Below are positions 43,982-52,761 of a stretch of 64,000 bases of DNA, piece by piece. Numbering within the stretch: the stretch's first letter is position 1; each line of letters starts with the position of its first letter. Source of the stretch: Trinickia acidisoli. Lineage in GTDB: Bacteria; Pseudomonadota; Gammaproteobacteria; Burkholderiales; Burkholderiaceae. Under the pieces are notes generated by a model. The model was not told the origin of the DNA and did no database searches. It worked only from the letters and a program-made list of their open reading frames with translations. The DNA is taken from NCBI RefSeq assembly GCF_017315725.1, contig NZ_JAFLRG010000001.1, positions 248,001 to 312,000 of the forward strand, read 5' to 3'. The position numbers were made by a program, and so were the translations under genes.

Positions 43982-44140
43982 CTAGCCGACGAGTTCGAGC
44001 AGTGCGCGAAGCCCGGCGAGGCAGCGTGCGGCTGCCTGACGTGCGCGGTCCGTTTTCGTGGGGCGCGCGAGCATGTCGGGATAGAAGCCGCGGGCGTCGC
44101 TGACGTGCGGCAGTTGCGAGACGAGAAGAGCGAAGTACAT
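43982..44140 (-). CDS. Small ORF (52 aa) upstream of the Nramp-related gene
   Basis: MYFALLVSQLPHVSDARGFY begins at 44140 after GAAGGAATTGCC and ends with TAG at 43982. Composition is helical and Arg/Leu/Ala-rich toward the C-terminus (RQAAARCLAGLRALLELVG). It ends 108 nt before the transporter, same strand. It could be a small protein partner of the transporter or a leader; no family recognised. Confidence 0.5.
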   Translation of the reverse strand: MYFALLVSQLPHVSDARGFYPDMLARPTKTDRARQAAARCLAGLRALLELVG

Positions 44141-44266
44141 GGCAATTCCTTCGATGTCGAATGGTTGAAACCGGATGACGTGGCCTGATTCAGGGGCCTT
44201 CTCGGTTTCGACTCGCCCGTGCCGCGATAAGCGGATCAGGCGGGAAGGAACGCATGCGGCCTCGGT

Positions 44267-44338
44267 TCAGGCAATGCTGGCGGCGTTCAACGTGAGCGAA
44301 CGCCGGCTCGAAGATCGACTAGGGTCGGGGTCGGTCAT
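44267..44338 (-). CDS. Tiny ORF (23 aa) with strong ribosome site in the Nramp leader
   Basis: MTDPDPSRSSSRRSLTLNAA begins at 44338 after AGAAAGGAGTCAGCC and ends with TGA at 44267. A perfect 25-bp inverted repeat lies immediately upstream. Same direction as the 52-aa ORF and the transporter. Ribosome-site strength is the main evidence. Confidence 0.38.
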   Translation of the reverse strand: MTDPDPSRSSSRRSLTLNAASIA

Positions 44339-44359
44339 GGCTGACTCCTTTCTCGCAAG

Positions 44360-44384
44360 GTTCGTACGCGACGCGCGTACGAAC
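44360..44384. repeat. Perfect 11-bp inverted repeat before the Nramp leader ORFs
   Basis: GTTCGTACGCG-ACG-CGCGTACGAAC. Perfect arms, 3-nt centre, ending 22 nt before the 23-aa ORF's start. A metal-sensor operator or an mRNA hairpin next to the ribosome site. Confidence 0.7.
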
Positions 44385-45209
44385 GTATTCATCGGCACGG
44401 CGGCCAGCACGCTTTAGACGAGCGTGTTGCCGGCGTGTACGTCGGTGGCCGCGAGCGGGGGCCGCGCGCGGTCGCGAACCGCCGGGCGCTTTGGATGCAT
44501 GCACACGCACGCACACGAAGCGACACCGAACGGCACGTTGGCCATTCGAAATCGATGCGCGAAAGAAGCTAGGAAGAGACTGCGATGCGCACCGTCTGCC
44601 AGTTGGCTGGACGGCGGCTAAAGGAAGAATTCAGCTGGCGTCGTGCCGATCAGGCAAAAACACTGTTCGAAGGTCGACTACTGCAACTGTCCAAGGCATA
44701 TGCCCCATTTGTGAAATTAATCGAATTGTAGGTTCCGCATAGATAACGCGTCAACCAACGATTTTGGTCTCGCCTAAATTTTTTCTTCCTTCCGTGCATT
44801 GGCCCACGCATCGGCGCGGGTGCCATAGAGATCGGCGTGTTTGCCGTCGTAACGGAGGGTGTGGAATGCGCGCAACAATCGCGCTTGCGCTTGCATCCTC
44901 AAAACGGGTGCGCATAGAATCCGCGCTGCTTCAGTTCAGAGGAGTCCTTCGTGGACGCAAGCAGTAGTCGATCTCGTTTGCCGGCAGGTGCCGGCAGTTC
45001 ATTCGCAATCGCGCGTTAGCGACGCAGGACCTTCCTCGCCGCTGCCCCGCATTGCCGGGTCAGCGCGCTTCCAATCGGACCGTCTCGACGGCGTTCCGTC
45101 TTGTTGCCCGCTCCCATTTTTACGACCGTTCGGCGCGCTCGCATGAGCGCGCGCGGCGTGTCGTCCATGCATTTCGTCCGGCTCCCGGCCGGACCAATGG
45201 GGAGTTGTT
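44385..45209. other. Long intergenic region between the Nramp leader and the OprB gene
   Basis: About 825 bp with no convincing gene. It contains a GCACACGCACGCACACG short repeat near 44500, an AT-rich stretch at 44700-44800 that may hold promoters for either side, and the ribosome site of the OprB gene at 45199. Small ORFs here lack ribosome sites or family text. Confidence 0.6.
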
Positions 45210-46859
45210 ATGCACGTCGACCGTTTCCTGCGCATCTCGCGCAACTATCTTTGCGCGCTGCCCGGTGCGCTGTCGTCTGATATCGCGGCGCCTATTGCGT
45301 CGTACTTGGCCTCCGCTTTCCCGCGCGTGCCCTCGCGTCTTGCGCCCGTTGCCGCGGCTGCACTGCTCACGCTGGCGATTGCGGGCGGCACCGCAACGGC
45401 AGCGCATGCGCAGGTCGCTACCACTCAGGCAGTTCCTTCTCAGGTAGATCCAGTCCCATCGGCATCGGCATCGGCATCGGCATCGGCATCGGCATCGGCA
45501 TCGGCCACGAGCGATGCCGCCAAAGCGCCGCAAGCCGATGGTGCGCCGCAGGGGCTGGGGGATCGCCCGACATTGTTCGGTGACATGGGCGGCTTGCGTA
45601 CGCTGCTCGGCGATCGCGGCGTCACGCTGAACCTGCAGGAAACGAGCGAAGCGTTCGGCAATTTTTCCGGCGGCACGAAGCGCGGGCTCGCGTACGACGG
45701 CGCGACGCAGTTTGGCCTGAGCGTCAATACCGATAAAGCCGTCGGCCTGAAGGGCGGCCAATTCTTCGTCGATGCACTACAAATTCACGGGCACGGCATT
45801 ACAGCCTCGCATCTTTCCGCGCTGCAAAGCGTGAGCGGCGTGGAAGCCGAGCCGACAACGCGGCTGTGGGAGCTTTGGTATCAGCAATCGTTCGGCGACG
45901 CGTGCGACGTCAGGCTCGGCCAGCAAAGTCTCGATCAGGAATTCATCGTCAGCCAATACGCGAACACGTTCCTGAATGCCACGTTCGGCTGGCCTGTGCT
46001 GCCCGCCGCTGACTTGCCCGCGGGCGGTCCCGCTTATCCGCTGTCGTCGCTCGGGGTGCGGGCGCGCTATAAGGTGAGCGACGCCGCGACCATGCTCGGT
46101 GGGGTATTCGACGGCAACCCGGCACCCGGCGTTGGCGATCCGCAGAAGCTGAACGGTAGCGGCACGCGCTTGAATGTGCACGACGGTGCGCTGTTCATCG
46201 GTGAACTACAATACGCGATCGGCCAATCGCCGGCCGGCGGTACGGGCTCGGGCGTGAGCAGTGGGCAAACATCGCACGTATTGCCCGGGACTTATAAGCT
46301 CGGCTTTTGGTACGACAGCGCGCGCTTTGCCGATCAGCGTGAAGCGACGAACGGCCTTTCATTGGCCGATCCCGCGTCGAGCGGCATGCCGCGGATGCGG
46401 CACGGCGACTTCAGCGTCTACGGGATAGCGGATCAAATGGTCTGGCGGCCGAGCCCGGACTCGGCTCGCTCGGTTGGGGTGTTCGCGCGCGTGATGGGTG
46501 CGCCGGGCGATCGCAATGCCGTCGACTTCAGCGCCAACGCCGGTGTGGTCTTGAAGGCGCCGTTCGCGGGTCGCGACAACGACTCGGTCGGACTCGCGCT
46601 CGGCTACGCCGACATCGGCTCGCATGCGAGCGCATTCGATCGCGACGTCGGGGCGTTGACGACGCCGAATTACCCCGTGCGAACGGCGGAAACGGTGGTC
46701 GAGGCGACCTATCAGTATCAGGTTGCGCCTTGGTGGCTCGTGCAAGCTGATTTCCAATACTTCTTCCGTCCCGGCGGTGGCGTGCCGAATCCGAACGCCG
46801 GCGGCGCGCGCATCGGCAACGAGGCCGTCGCGGGCGCTAGAACGGTGCTGACGTTCTGA
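45210..46859 (+). CDS. OprB family carbohydrate-selective porin
   Basis: 549 aa; ATG 45210 after GGGGAG. An unusually long N-region precedes the hydrophobic core (VAAAALLTLAIAGG); cleavage expected near AAHAQ. A (Ser-Ala)8 linker follows. OprB text: LLGDRGVTLNLQETSEAFGN, GGTKRGLAYDGATQFGLSVN, QIHGHGITASHLSALQSVSG, LWELWYQQSFGDACDVRLGQ, QYFFRPGGGVPNPN, terminal F. Outer-membrane passage of sugars. The terminal Phe fits BAM-inserted barrels. Confidence 0.94.
   Translation: MHVDRFLRISRNYLCALPGALSSDIAAPIASYLASAFPRVPSRLAPVAAAALLTLAIAGGTATAAHAQVATTQAVPSQVDPVPSASASASASASASASATSDAAKAPQADGAPQGLGDRPTLFGDMGGLRTLLGDRGVTLNLQETSEAFGNFSGGTKRGLAYDGATQFGLSVNTDKAVGLKGGQFFVDALQIHGHGITASHLSALQSVSGVEAEPTTRLWELWYQQSFGDACDVRLGQQSLDQEFIVSQYANTFLNATFGWPVLPAADLPAGGPAYPLSSLGVRARYKVSDAATMLGGVFDGNPAPGVGDPQKLNGSGTRLNVHDGALFIGELQYAIGQSPAGGTGSGVSSGQTSHVLPGTYKLGFWYDSARFADQREATNGLSLADPASSGMPRMRHGDFSVYGIADQMVWRPSPDSARSVGVFARVMGAPGDRNAVDFSANAGVVLKAPFAGRDNDSVGLALGYADIGSHASAFDRDVGALTTPNYPVRTAETVVEATYQYQVAPWWLVQADFQYFFRPGGGVPNPNAGGARIGNEAVAGARTVLTF
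45458..45505. repeat. Hexanucleotide repeat (ATCGGC)8 in the porin gene
   Basis: Eight perfect 6-bp units encoding Ser-Ala repeats immediately after the signal peptide. The unit is a multiple of three, so length changes alter a linker but not the frame. Confidence 0.95.
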
Positions 46860-46873
46860 TGTTGCGATTCGCT

Positions 46874-47638
46874 TCATCGCACCGCGTCGCGCTGCTCGGG
46901 CACGAGCGAGTCGATCAGCGTCCGCATGCGTTGCCAGTGCGAGCCTTCCCAGAACACACGCTTGCAGACGTCGCAGGTGACGAACTGCGAATGGCGTTCG
47001 AGCACCCCTTGCGGGGCGCGCCCGACCGCCTGTGCCTTCTCGATCCGTCGCAGCGGGGCATTGCACGACAGGCAGAGCCGGAACGCGCGGACGCTGCCTG
47101 CCAAATCGAGCCGATCGATCACCTCGCGCAACTGCACCTGCGGTTTGAGCGCTCTGACGTAGCAGCCGTGGGTAATCGTGCGGCGCTTGAGCAGTTCTCG
47201 ATCGCGCGTGAGCACGATGCGCTCTTGCGAAGTCGAGAGCGTTTCGATCTCGGCATCGGGGAAGTGGTTGTCGTAGAGCGTGTCGAATCCGGCTAGGCGC
47301 AGCAATTGCGCGAGGCCGCCCAGATGCGCATCGGCGATGAACCGGATCGTACGCAGTGGCCGCTCGCGCACGCGCAGCAACGGCGAGATGTCGAGCGCTT
47401 CGAACTTCGGATAGACGGCAACGCGGTCGCCGTTTTCCAGCGCGCGCTCGAACCCGACCGATTCGCCGTTGACGAGAATCAGCTCGACTTCGGTATGCGG
47501 CACGCCGAGGGCCTCGATCATGTGCTTGGTCGTGGCGTCGCGCGCGCAGGCGCAACTGAACGCGCACCCGCGCAGCGGCCGAGCGAGGAAATCGTTCAGC
47601 TCTTCGTAAAACCGGAACGTGGCGGTAACGGTCGGCAT
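46874..47638 (-). CDS. Mut7-C RNase domain protein with ubiquitin-like N-terminus
   Basis: 254 aa from MPTVTATFRFYEEL (47638). An N-terminal ubiquitin/MoaD-like domain (to about residue 90) is followed by a PIN-like Mut7-C domain with acidic FIADAHLGGLAQLLRLAGFD, RIVLTRDRELLKRR, and a zinc ribbon from CLSCNAPL and CDVCKRVFWEGSHWQRM. Predicted ribonuclease; target unknown. Confidence 0.92.
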   Translation of the reverse strand: MPTVTATFRFYEELNDFLARPLRGCAFSCACARDATTKHMIEALGVPHTEVELILVNGESVGFERALENGDRVAVYPKFEALDISPLLRVRERPLRTIRFIADAHLGGLAQLLRLAGFDTLYDNHFPDAEIETLSTSQERIVLTRDRELLKRRTITHGCYVRALKPQVQLREVIDRLDLAGSVRAFRLCLSCNAPLRRIEKAQAVGRAPQGVLERHSQFVTCDVCKRVFWEGSHWQRMRTLIDSLVPEQRDAVR

Positions 47639-47752
47639 CGCACGAGTATCGCACCGCTGGCCCGGATGCGCGCGGCGTCGAAACGAACGCTCCAGCCGAC
47701 GCATTCCTGACAATCGTGCTTTACTTCGAATTTTTGGGCGAAGGAGCGAGCG

Positions 47753-48622
47753 ATGGACATCGGCTTTATCGGTCTGGGCAACATGGGCCATGCAATCGTC
47801 GAAAACATGCTGAAAGCGGGCCATCAAGTGCGCGTTTGGAATCGCACGCGTGAACGTGCGCAGCCGCTCGCGGCGCTGGGCGCACAAATCGTCGCCGAGC
47901 CGGCACAGGCATTCACCGGCGACGCCGTGTTCTCGATGCTCGCCGACGATGCGGCTATCGTCGAAGTCATCGATGACGCCTTGCTCGATCGGGCCCCACG
48001 CGATCTCGTTCACGTCAATATGGCGACGGTATCGGTCGATCTTGCGCAAGCATTGGCGCGCGATCACGCCGCGCGCGGTATTCACTATGTTGCCGCGCCC
48101 GTGATGGGGAGGCCCGACGTCGCCGCGGCGGGCAAGCTGACGATCATGGCGGCGGGCCCGGCCGAAGCGGTCGACCGCGTGCAACCCCTATTCGATGTCA
48201 TCGGACAAAAGACTTTCCGGATCGGCTCGCTGCCTCAGCATGCGAACGTCATCAAGCTCGCCGCCAATTTTGCGCTTGCCGCGGCGATCGAAACGCTCGG
48301 GGAGGCGGCATCGCTATTGGCGGGACACGGCGTGGCAATGAACGATTATCTCGACGTCATCACGTCGAGCGTATTCCCCGGGCCCGTGTATGCGGGCTAC
48401 GGCAAGCTTATCGCCGAGCAGCGCTACGAGCCGGCGATGTTCAAGGCCCGGCTTGGCCTCAAGGACGTGCGGCTCGCGCTTGCGGCGGCCGAGGCGACGT
48501 CGACGCCGATGCCGCTCGGCAGTCTGCTGCGCGACAACTTGCTCGAGGTGATGGCGCGCGGCGACGGCGAGAAGGACTTCGCCGTGCTGGGCGAAGTGGC
48601 GGCGCGGCGCGCGGGTCGCTGA
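47753..48622 (+). CDS. NAD(P)-dependent oxidoreductase, 3-hydroxyisobutyrate dehydrogenase family
   Basis: 289 aa. Rossmann MDIGFIGLGNMGHAIVENML, substrate-binding VAAPVMGRPDVAAAGKLTIM, and catalytic Lys in NVIKLAANFALAAAIETLGE. Resembles the GLYR1/GHB-reductase-like branch of beta-hydroxyacid dehydrogenases. Substrate unknown. A 9-bp inverted pair, CGAAGATGC/GCATCTTCG (48630-48686), follows the stop. Confidence 0.94.
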   Translation: MDIGFIGLGNMGHAIVENMLKAGHQVRVWNRTRERAQPLAALGAQIVAEPAQAFTGDAVFSMLADDAAIVEVIDDALLDRAPRDLVHVNMATVSVDLAQALARDHAARGIHYVAAPVMGRPDVAAAGKLTIMAAGPAEAVDRVQPLFDVIGQKTFRIGSLPQHANVIKLAANFALAAAIETLGEAASLLAGHGVAMNDYLDVITSSVFPGPVYAGYGKLIAEQRYEPAMFKARLGLKDVRLALAAAEATSTPMPLGSLLRDNLLEVMARGDGEKDFAVLGEVAARRAGR

Positions 48623-48787
48623 TGGATGGCGAAGATGCGCAGGCGGGTGGGGCACGTGCACGATGCACCCCGGTGTTGCATCTTCGTAGGAAAGCATGGC
48701 AACCGCGGCTCGGCGCACTCGGCCTACTCGAATCGACGATCGAGCGCATAATCGAAAATTCGTGCCCTTAACCGGAGGCTTCGCGTC

Positions 48788-49432
48788 ATGAGCTTGCATA
48801 CTTGGTGGCTGTTCGTCGCCACCGTCTTCGTCGTCTGCGCCATTCCCGGGCCCAATATGCTCGTCGTGATGACGAACAGCGCCCAGTACACGATACGTCG
48901 TGCGACGGCCACGATGGCCGGCGCTCTGTCGGCGGTCATCCTCATGCTGTCGGTTTCTGCCGCGGGGCTCGGCGTGTTCCTCAAGGCGTGGCCGACGATG
49001 TTCGATGCGCTGCGTTTGATCGGGGCCGCCTATTTGATTTACCTGGGCGTGAAGTCCTGGCGCGCGAAAGTCGAGGAGCAGGCGGTTGCCGAAGCGTCGC
49101 CGCAGCGCGAGGCATCCGCCAAGCCGGTGCGCTCGCTCGGCGCGCTCTATCGCAATGGTTTTCTCGTCGCGAGCAGCAATCCGAAGGCGATCCTGTTCGC
49201 CGCCGCGCTGCTGCCCCAATTCATCGACGCATCGAAGCCGACGCTGCCGCAGTTCGGCATTCTCGTCGCCACGTTCGCGGTGATCGAAGTCAGTTGGTAT
49301 CTCGTCTACGCGGCATGCGGCGCACGGATCGGCGCGACGCTCAAGAGCGGACGCGTTGCCCGCGCGTTCAATCGGCTGACGGGTGGCGTGTTCGTTGGCT
49401 TCGGCGCAATGATGGCGCTCGTGCGGCACTGA
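48788..49432 (+). CDS. LysE/RhtB family translocator
   Basis: 214 aa; six membrane segments. LysE signature AIPGPNMLVVMTNSAQYTIR at residues 20-39, then LIGAAYLIYLGVKSWRAK and SNPKAILFAAALLPQFID. Exports amino acids or related compounds. A terminator follows. Confidence 0.94.
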   Translation: MSLHTWWLFVATVFVVCAIPGPNMLVVMTNSAQYTIRRATATMAGALSAVILMLSVSAAGLGVFLKAWPTMFDALRLIGAAYLIYLGVKSWRAKVEEQAVAEASPQREASAKPVRSLGALYRNGFLVASSNPKAILFAAALLPQFIDASKPTLPQFGILVATFAVIEVSWYLVYAACGARIGATLKSGRVARAFNRLTGGVFVGFGAMMALVRH

Positions 49433-49454
49433 TCGCTTGCACGACGAATCGCAG

Positions 49455-49485
49455 GGGGCGGCGCTGCCGAGGCGTCGCCCCTTTT
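49455..49485 (+). terminator. Rho-independent terminator after the LysE gene
   Basis: GGGGCGGCGC pairs with GCGTCGCCCC (one mismatch) around a 7-nt loop, followed by TTTT (49482-49485). Confidence 0.75.
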
Positions 49486-49502
49486 CATTTGGTGCGGTTT
49501 AG

Positions 49503-49515
49503 TTAGGAATCCGAA
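49503..49515 (+). repeat. Dispersed motif TTAGGA-NN-CCGAA, copy 4
   Basis: TTAGGAATCCGAA in the LysE/MFS intergenic region, downstream of the terminator; identical to the copy at 30434. Confidence 0.5.
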
Positions 49516-49551
49516 TCATCTTCGCGGCCCCAAGATGGCCGCGCATGGACG

Positions 49552-50826
49552 TCATCCCCGCGGTTCGTCGTGTGCGCCGGGCAGCAAGCCAAGCAGGAAC
49601 GCGGCGCCCGCAAAGGCGAGTCCCACAGCGCAGACGGCGCTCCATCCGCCCCATGCCCAGGCCGCGCCGGAAGCCGATGCGCCCGCTGCGCCGCCCACGA
49701 AGAAAATCCCGACGAAGAGGCCGTTCAGCCGTCCGCGTGCAGCAGGGTTCAACAAATTGATGGCGCGCCGGCCGAGCGTTTGATCGGTCACGACGCCGGC
49801 ATCGAGCGTCGCCGCGCCGGCAACGAGCAGCGCGATGGCCAAGCCGCGGTGCGTGCTCACGTTAAAGCCGAACCAGCCGGCGCCGACGACACCGCACGCA
49901 ACGAGCGCGCCGATCATGCTCGCGTGGCCGAGAATCTGCGCGGCGCGTCCGCACCGCTTGTCGCCGGCCAGTCCGGCGAGCGGGGTGACGACGACGCCGC
50001 CCGCACCGGCCAGCGCAAATAGCGCGATATCGTAAAAATTGAAGCCGAACGGGCGCTGCGCGAGCCGCAGCTCGACCGCGGTCCAGAACGCGGTAAACGC
50101 GCCCATCGCGAGCGCCGCCGATAACGCGCGCCGCTGTAGCACGCGCTCGGCCGCGAGCAGCGTCCATAGGGAGCGCAGCAGCGCGGCGTAACTGGCCGAT
50201 ACGAGCGGCACACGCCGCGGAAGCTGCGTGGCGAGCACGAGCGCCAGCACGACGTCGGCTGCCGCCGCGACGCCATAGAACGCACGCCAGCCGATCGAGC
50301 CTGCGATGACGCTGGCGAGCGGGCGCGACAGCAGGATGCCGAGCATGAGGCCGCTCATGACATTGCCGACGGCCCGCCCGCGCCGCGCCTCGGAGGCCAT
50401 CGACGCCGCCATCGGCACGAGCATTTGAATGACGCTCGAGGCCGCGCCGGCGAAGAGCAGCGCGGCCAGGAACAGGCTGCCCGAATGTGCGGCCATGGCA
50501 ATCGCGAGCAGCGCCGCGCAAGCCCATAGCGTCCGCACGATGAGTCGGCGATTCTCGATCAGGTCGGTAAGCGGCACGAGCAGGACGAGCCCGAGTGCAT
50601 AGCCGAGTTGCGGCAGCATCGCGATCGCCCCCGTCAGCGAGCCAGGCACGCCGAGCGCGCGCTGAATGGGGCCCGTGAGCGGCTGTGCGGCGAACAGGTT
50701 CATCACGATGATGCCGGTGGCCGCGGCGAACAAGATCGTCAGCGGCGTGGTGAGGGTATGCGCGCTATGTGTCTCGACGGGGGCGACGGGTCGATAAAGC
50801 TCGGTGGTGTCTGCGGGACGATTCAT
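49552..50826 (-). CDS. MFS transporter
   Basis: 424 aa, twelve hydrophobic segments. Motif A-like PLTDLIENRRLIVRTLWA and the second-half counterpart GLAGDKRCGRAAQILGH; text MNLFAAQPLTGPIQRALGVP resembles arabinose-efflux-type permeases. Divergent from a LysR gene, its likely regulator. Confidence 0.92.
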   Translation of the reverse strand: MNRPADTTELYRPVAPVETHSAHTLTTPLTILFAAATGIIVMNLFAAQPLTGPIQRALGVPGSLTGAIAMLPQLGYALGLVLLVPLTDLIENRRLIVRTLWACAALLAIAMAAHSGSLFLAALLFAGAASSVIQMLVPMAASMASEARRGRAVGNVMSGLMLGILLSRPLASVIAGSIGWRAFYGVAAAADVVLALVLATQLPRRVPLVSASYAALLRSLWTLLAAERVLQRRALSAALAMGAFTAFWTAVELRLAQRPFGFNFYDIALFALAGAGGVVVTPLAGLAGDKRCGRAAQILGHASMIGALVACGVVGAGWFGFNVSTHRGLAIALLVAGAATLDAGVVTDQTLGRRAINLLNPAARGRLNGLFVGIFFVGGAAGASASGAAWAWGGWSAVCAVGLAFAGAAFLLGLLPGAHDEPRG

Positions 50827-50881
50827 ACGAAAGAGTGAATGCGTAAGAAGGAACGGTCATCGTAGGCGTCCGGATGTTATG

Positions 50882-50900
50882 CGACAATTGAAATATGTCG
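50882..50900. promoter_or_regulatory. Inverted repeat, candidate LysR operator
   Basis: CGACA-ATTGAAATA-TGTCG in the gap between the divergent MFS and LysR genes, 22 bp before the LysR start. Confidence 0.45.
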
Positions 50901-50922
50901 ATATTGATTATGCGAGGTTGTT

Positions 50923-51855
50923 TTGAATACGCGAGACTTGCAGGCATTTGTCGAAGTCGTCGATAGCGGATCGATGGTGCGGGCGGCGACGAAGCTGCAT
51001 TTGACGCAGCCGGGGCTCACGCGGCGGGTGCAAAACCTGGAAACGATGCTCGGCGTGCCGCTGCTCGATCGGCAGAGCAAGCCGCTCAAGCCGACCGGGG
51101 CTGGCAAAGAGGTCTACGTGCTGGCGCGCGCGGTCCTGCGTAGCGTGGACGATTTGCTAGCGGTCGCCGCGCCGGGCAGCGAGCCGGCCGGCGAACTGAA
51201 GATCGGGGTGCCGCCGTTTCTGTCGGAGCTTGCGCTCGAAGTGCCGATCGATCGCTTGCGCGCGGCGTTTTCTCGGCTCACGCTGAGGGTGACGGCCGCT
51301 TGGTCGCCTGCGCTGCTCGAGCGCGTGTTGCGGGCGGAGCTCGACGCGGCCGTCATCATGATGCCGGCCTCGTTCGTGCTGCCGGAATCGACCACAGCGA
51401 CGTTGCTCGCCGTGCAACCCACGGTGATCGTGGCATCGCGCTCACTGCAAGTGCAGAACTGCGGGCGGCCAGGGCCCGGCGCGCCGCGGCTTACGCTGGC
51501 CGAGTTGGCCGGCTATCCGTGGGTACTCAATCAGGACGGGTGCGGCATGCGCTCGGCGCTGAGTCGGGCGCTCAACGCCGCATCGCTATCGTTCGAGGTG
51601 GCGGTCGAAGCGTTCGGCTCGGACTTGCAACTCTCGCTCGTGGCACGCGGTGTCGGGCTCGGCGTAGTGACGCCGAGTGCGCTGGCGGCGAGCGTGCACA
51701 AGGATGCGTTGCAGATCGTCGAAGCCCCGGAATTTCCGGGCGGATTGAACGTATGGCTCGTGCACGGTACCTTGCCGGGCCGACTCGTGCGGCCGTTGGC
51801 GATGCTGCGCGATGCGCTCGTCGAGGTGCTCGCGCAAACCGATTCGCGCAGCTAG
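50923..51855 (+). CDS. LysR family transcriptional regulator
   Basis: 310 aa from a TTG start (50923) preceded by GCGAGG; no better in-frame start exists. Winged helix MNTRDLQAFVEVVDSGSMVR - LHLTQPGLTRRVQNLETMLG; C-terminal domain with LKIGVPPFLSELALEVPIDR and VARGVGLGVVTPSALAAS. Divergent from the MFS gene. Confidence 0.92.
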   Translation: MNTRDLQAFVEVVDSGSMVRAATKLHLTQPGLTRRVQNLETMLGVPLLDRQSKPLKPTGAGKEVYVLARAVLRSVDDLLAVAAPGSEPAGELKIGVPPFLSELALEVPIDRLRAAFSRLTLRVTAAWSPALLERVLRAELDAAVIMMPASFVLPESTTATLLAVQPTVIVASRSLQVQNCGRPGPGAPRLTLAELAGYPWVLNQDGCGMRSALSRALNAASLSFEVAVEAFGSDLQLSLVARGVGLGVVTPSALAASVHKDALQIVEAPEFPGGLNVWLVHGTLPGRLVRPLAMLRDALVEVLAQTDSRS

Positions 51856-52120
51856 CGCCCACGAACGCGGCGCAGCGCGTCGTCTTGAGATCGGGCAATG
51901 GGATTGAATCGCTTGCACGAGGCGGCGTGTTGCCGCGAAATTGAAAATTTTTTTGCCTATGTGAGCAGAAACCCTTATTTTTAACTGAGCGCTGAACTTT
52001 TTCTCCAAACGCTCGTTTGATTTGACGGTACGAACATCAGTGACAAGCGAATCATCATACGAAGTCCGGCCGGGTCGGCTTTGGCGGTTTCAATGAGCGC
52101 TGTGCAACGAGGATGAAGCA

Positions 52121-52561
52121 ATGAAATCCGATTGGTACAGCGCGCAAGGAACGGTCGCGAATGGAACGGACGAGCCGGGCGAAACGCATGCCCGGCATCG
52201 CAAGCGCGTGCTCATCGCCGATCGCGACGAAGCCGCGCGCAGCATGCTCGTGAATTTGGTCGAAAGCCTAGGCTACGAGGCCGTGGCCGCGCGTAACACC
52301 GAGGAAGCGTTCGAGATCGCCCGCCGAGCGCCCCCTGACGCCGCGTTGATCGACATCGGCGCACCGCTGCTCGAAGGCTTGCCCGCGGCACGGCGTATGC
52401 GGGAGTTGGCGGGGCAGTCCGCGCTGCTGCTGATTGCGCTGACGGGATGGGGCCAGCCGCAATATCGCGACATGGCGCTGGCAGCCGGCTACGACGTTCA
52501 TTTGGTGAAACCGGTCGGCGTCGATCAATTGGGTTTCTTGCTGTCGATGACGCTTGTATGA
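52121..52561 (+). CDS. Single-domain response regulator (receiver only)
   Basis: 146 aa. Receiver core: acidic IADRDE, phospho-acceptor D78 in ALIDIGAP, T/S-like TGWGQPQ and Lys in VHLVKPVGVDQ. A 28-residue polar N-terminal tail precedes it. No output domain and no kinase nearby; it probably acts by protein contact. A terminator follows at 52706. Confidence 0.9.
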   Translation: MKSDWYSAQGTVANGTDEPGETHARHRKRVLIADRDEAARSMLVNLVESLGYEAVAARNTEEAFEIARRAPPDAALIDIGAPLLEGLPAARRMRELAGQSALLLIALTGWGQPQYRDMALAAGYDVHLVKPVGVDQLGFLLSMTLV

Positions 52562-52705
52562 CAGAGATCGGGTCAAATTGGGCCAGATCGCGTGTGTTGC
52601 GGGTCGGCAACGTGTGGAGCGCCCGACCTATGAGGTCTGTTGCAATGCATCAAACGGTTTGCTAGAGTGAAAGTGTCTCCTCCATGTCTCCTCCGATATG
52701 GATTC

Positions 52706-52733
52706 AGCCCGCCACTAGGCGGGCTTTTTTTTT
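52706..52733 (+). terminator. Strong rho-independent terminator
   Basis: Perfect 8-bp arms AGCCCGCC (52706-52713) and GGCGGGCT (52718-52725), loop ACTA, then nine T. It ends transcription from the receiver gene toward the convergent OmpW gene. Confidence 0.92.
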
Positions 52734-52761
52734 ACTCGTTTCATTCGCCTACGTGCGCGGC

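Noticed and set aside
43860..44420. Mn (yybP-ykoY) riboswitch before the Nramp-related gene
   Set aside because: No conserved riboswitch core found by eye; only the dyad and hairpin can be supported.
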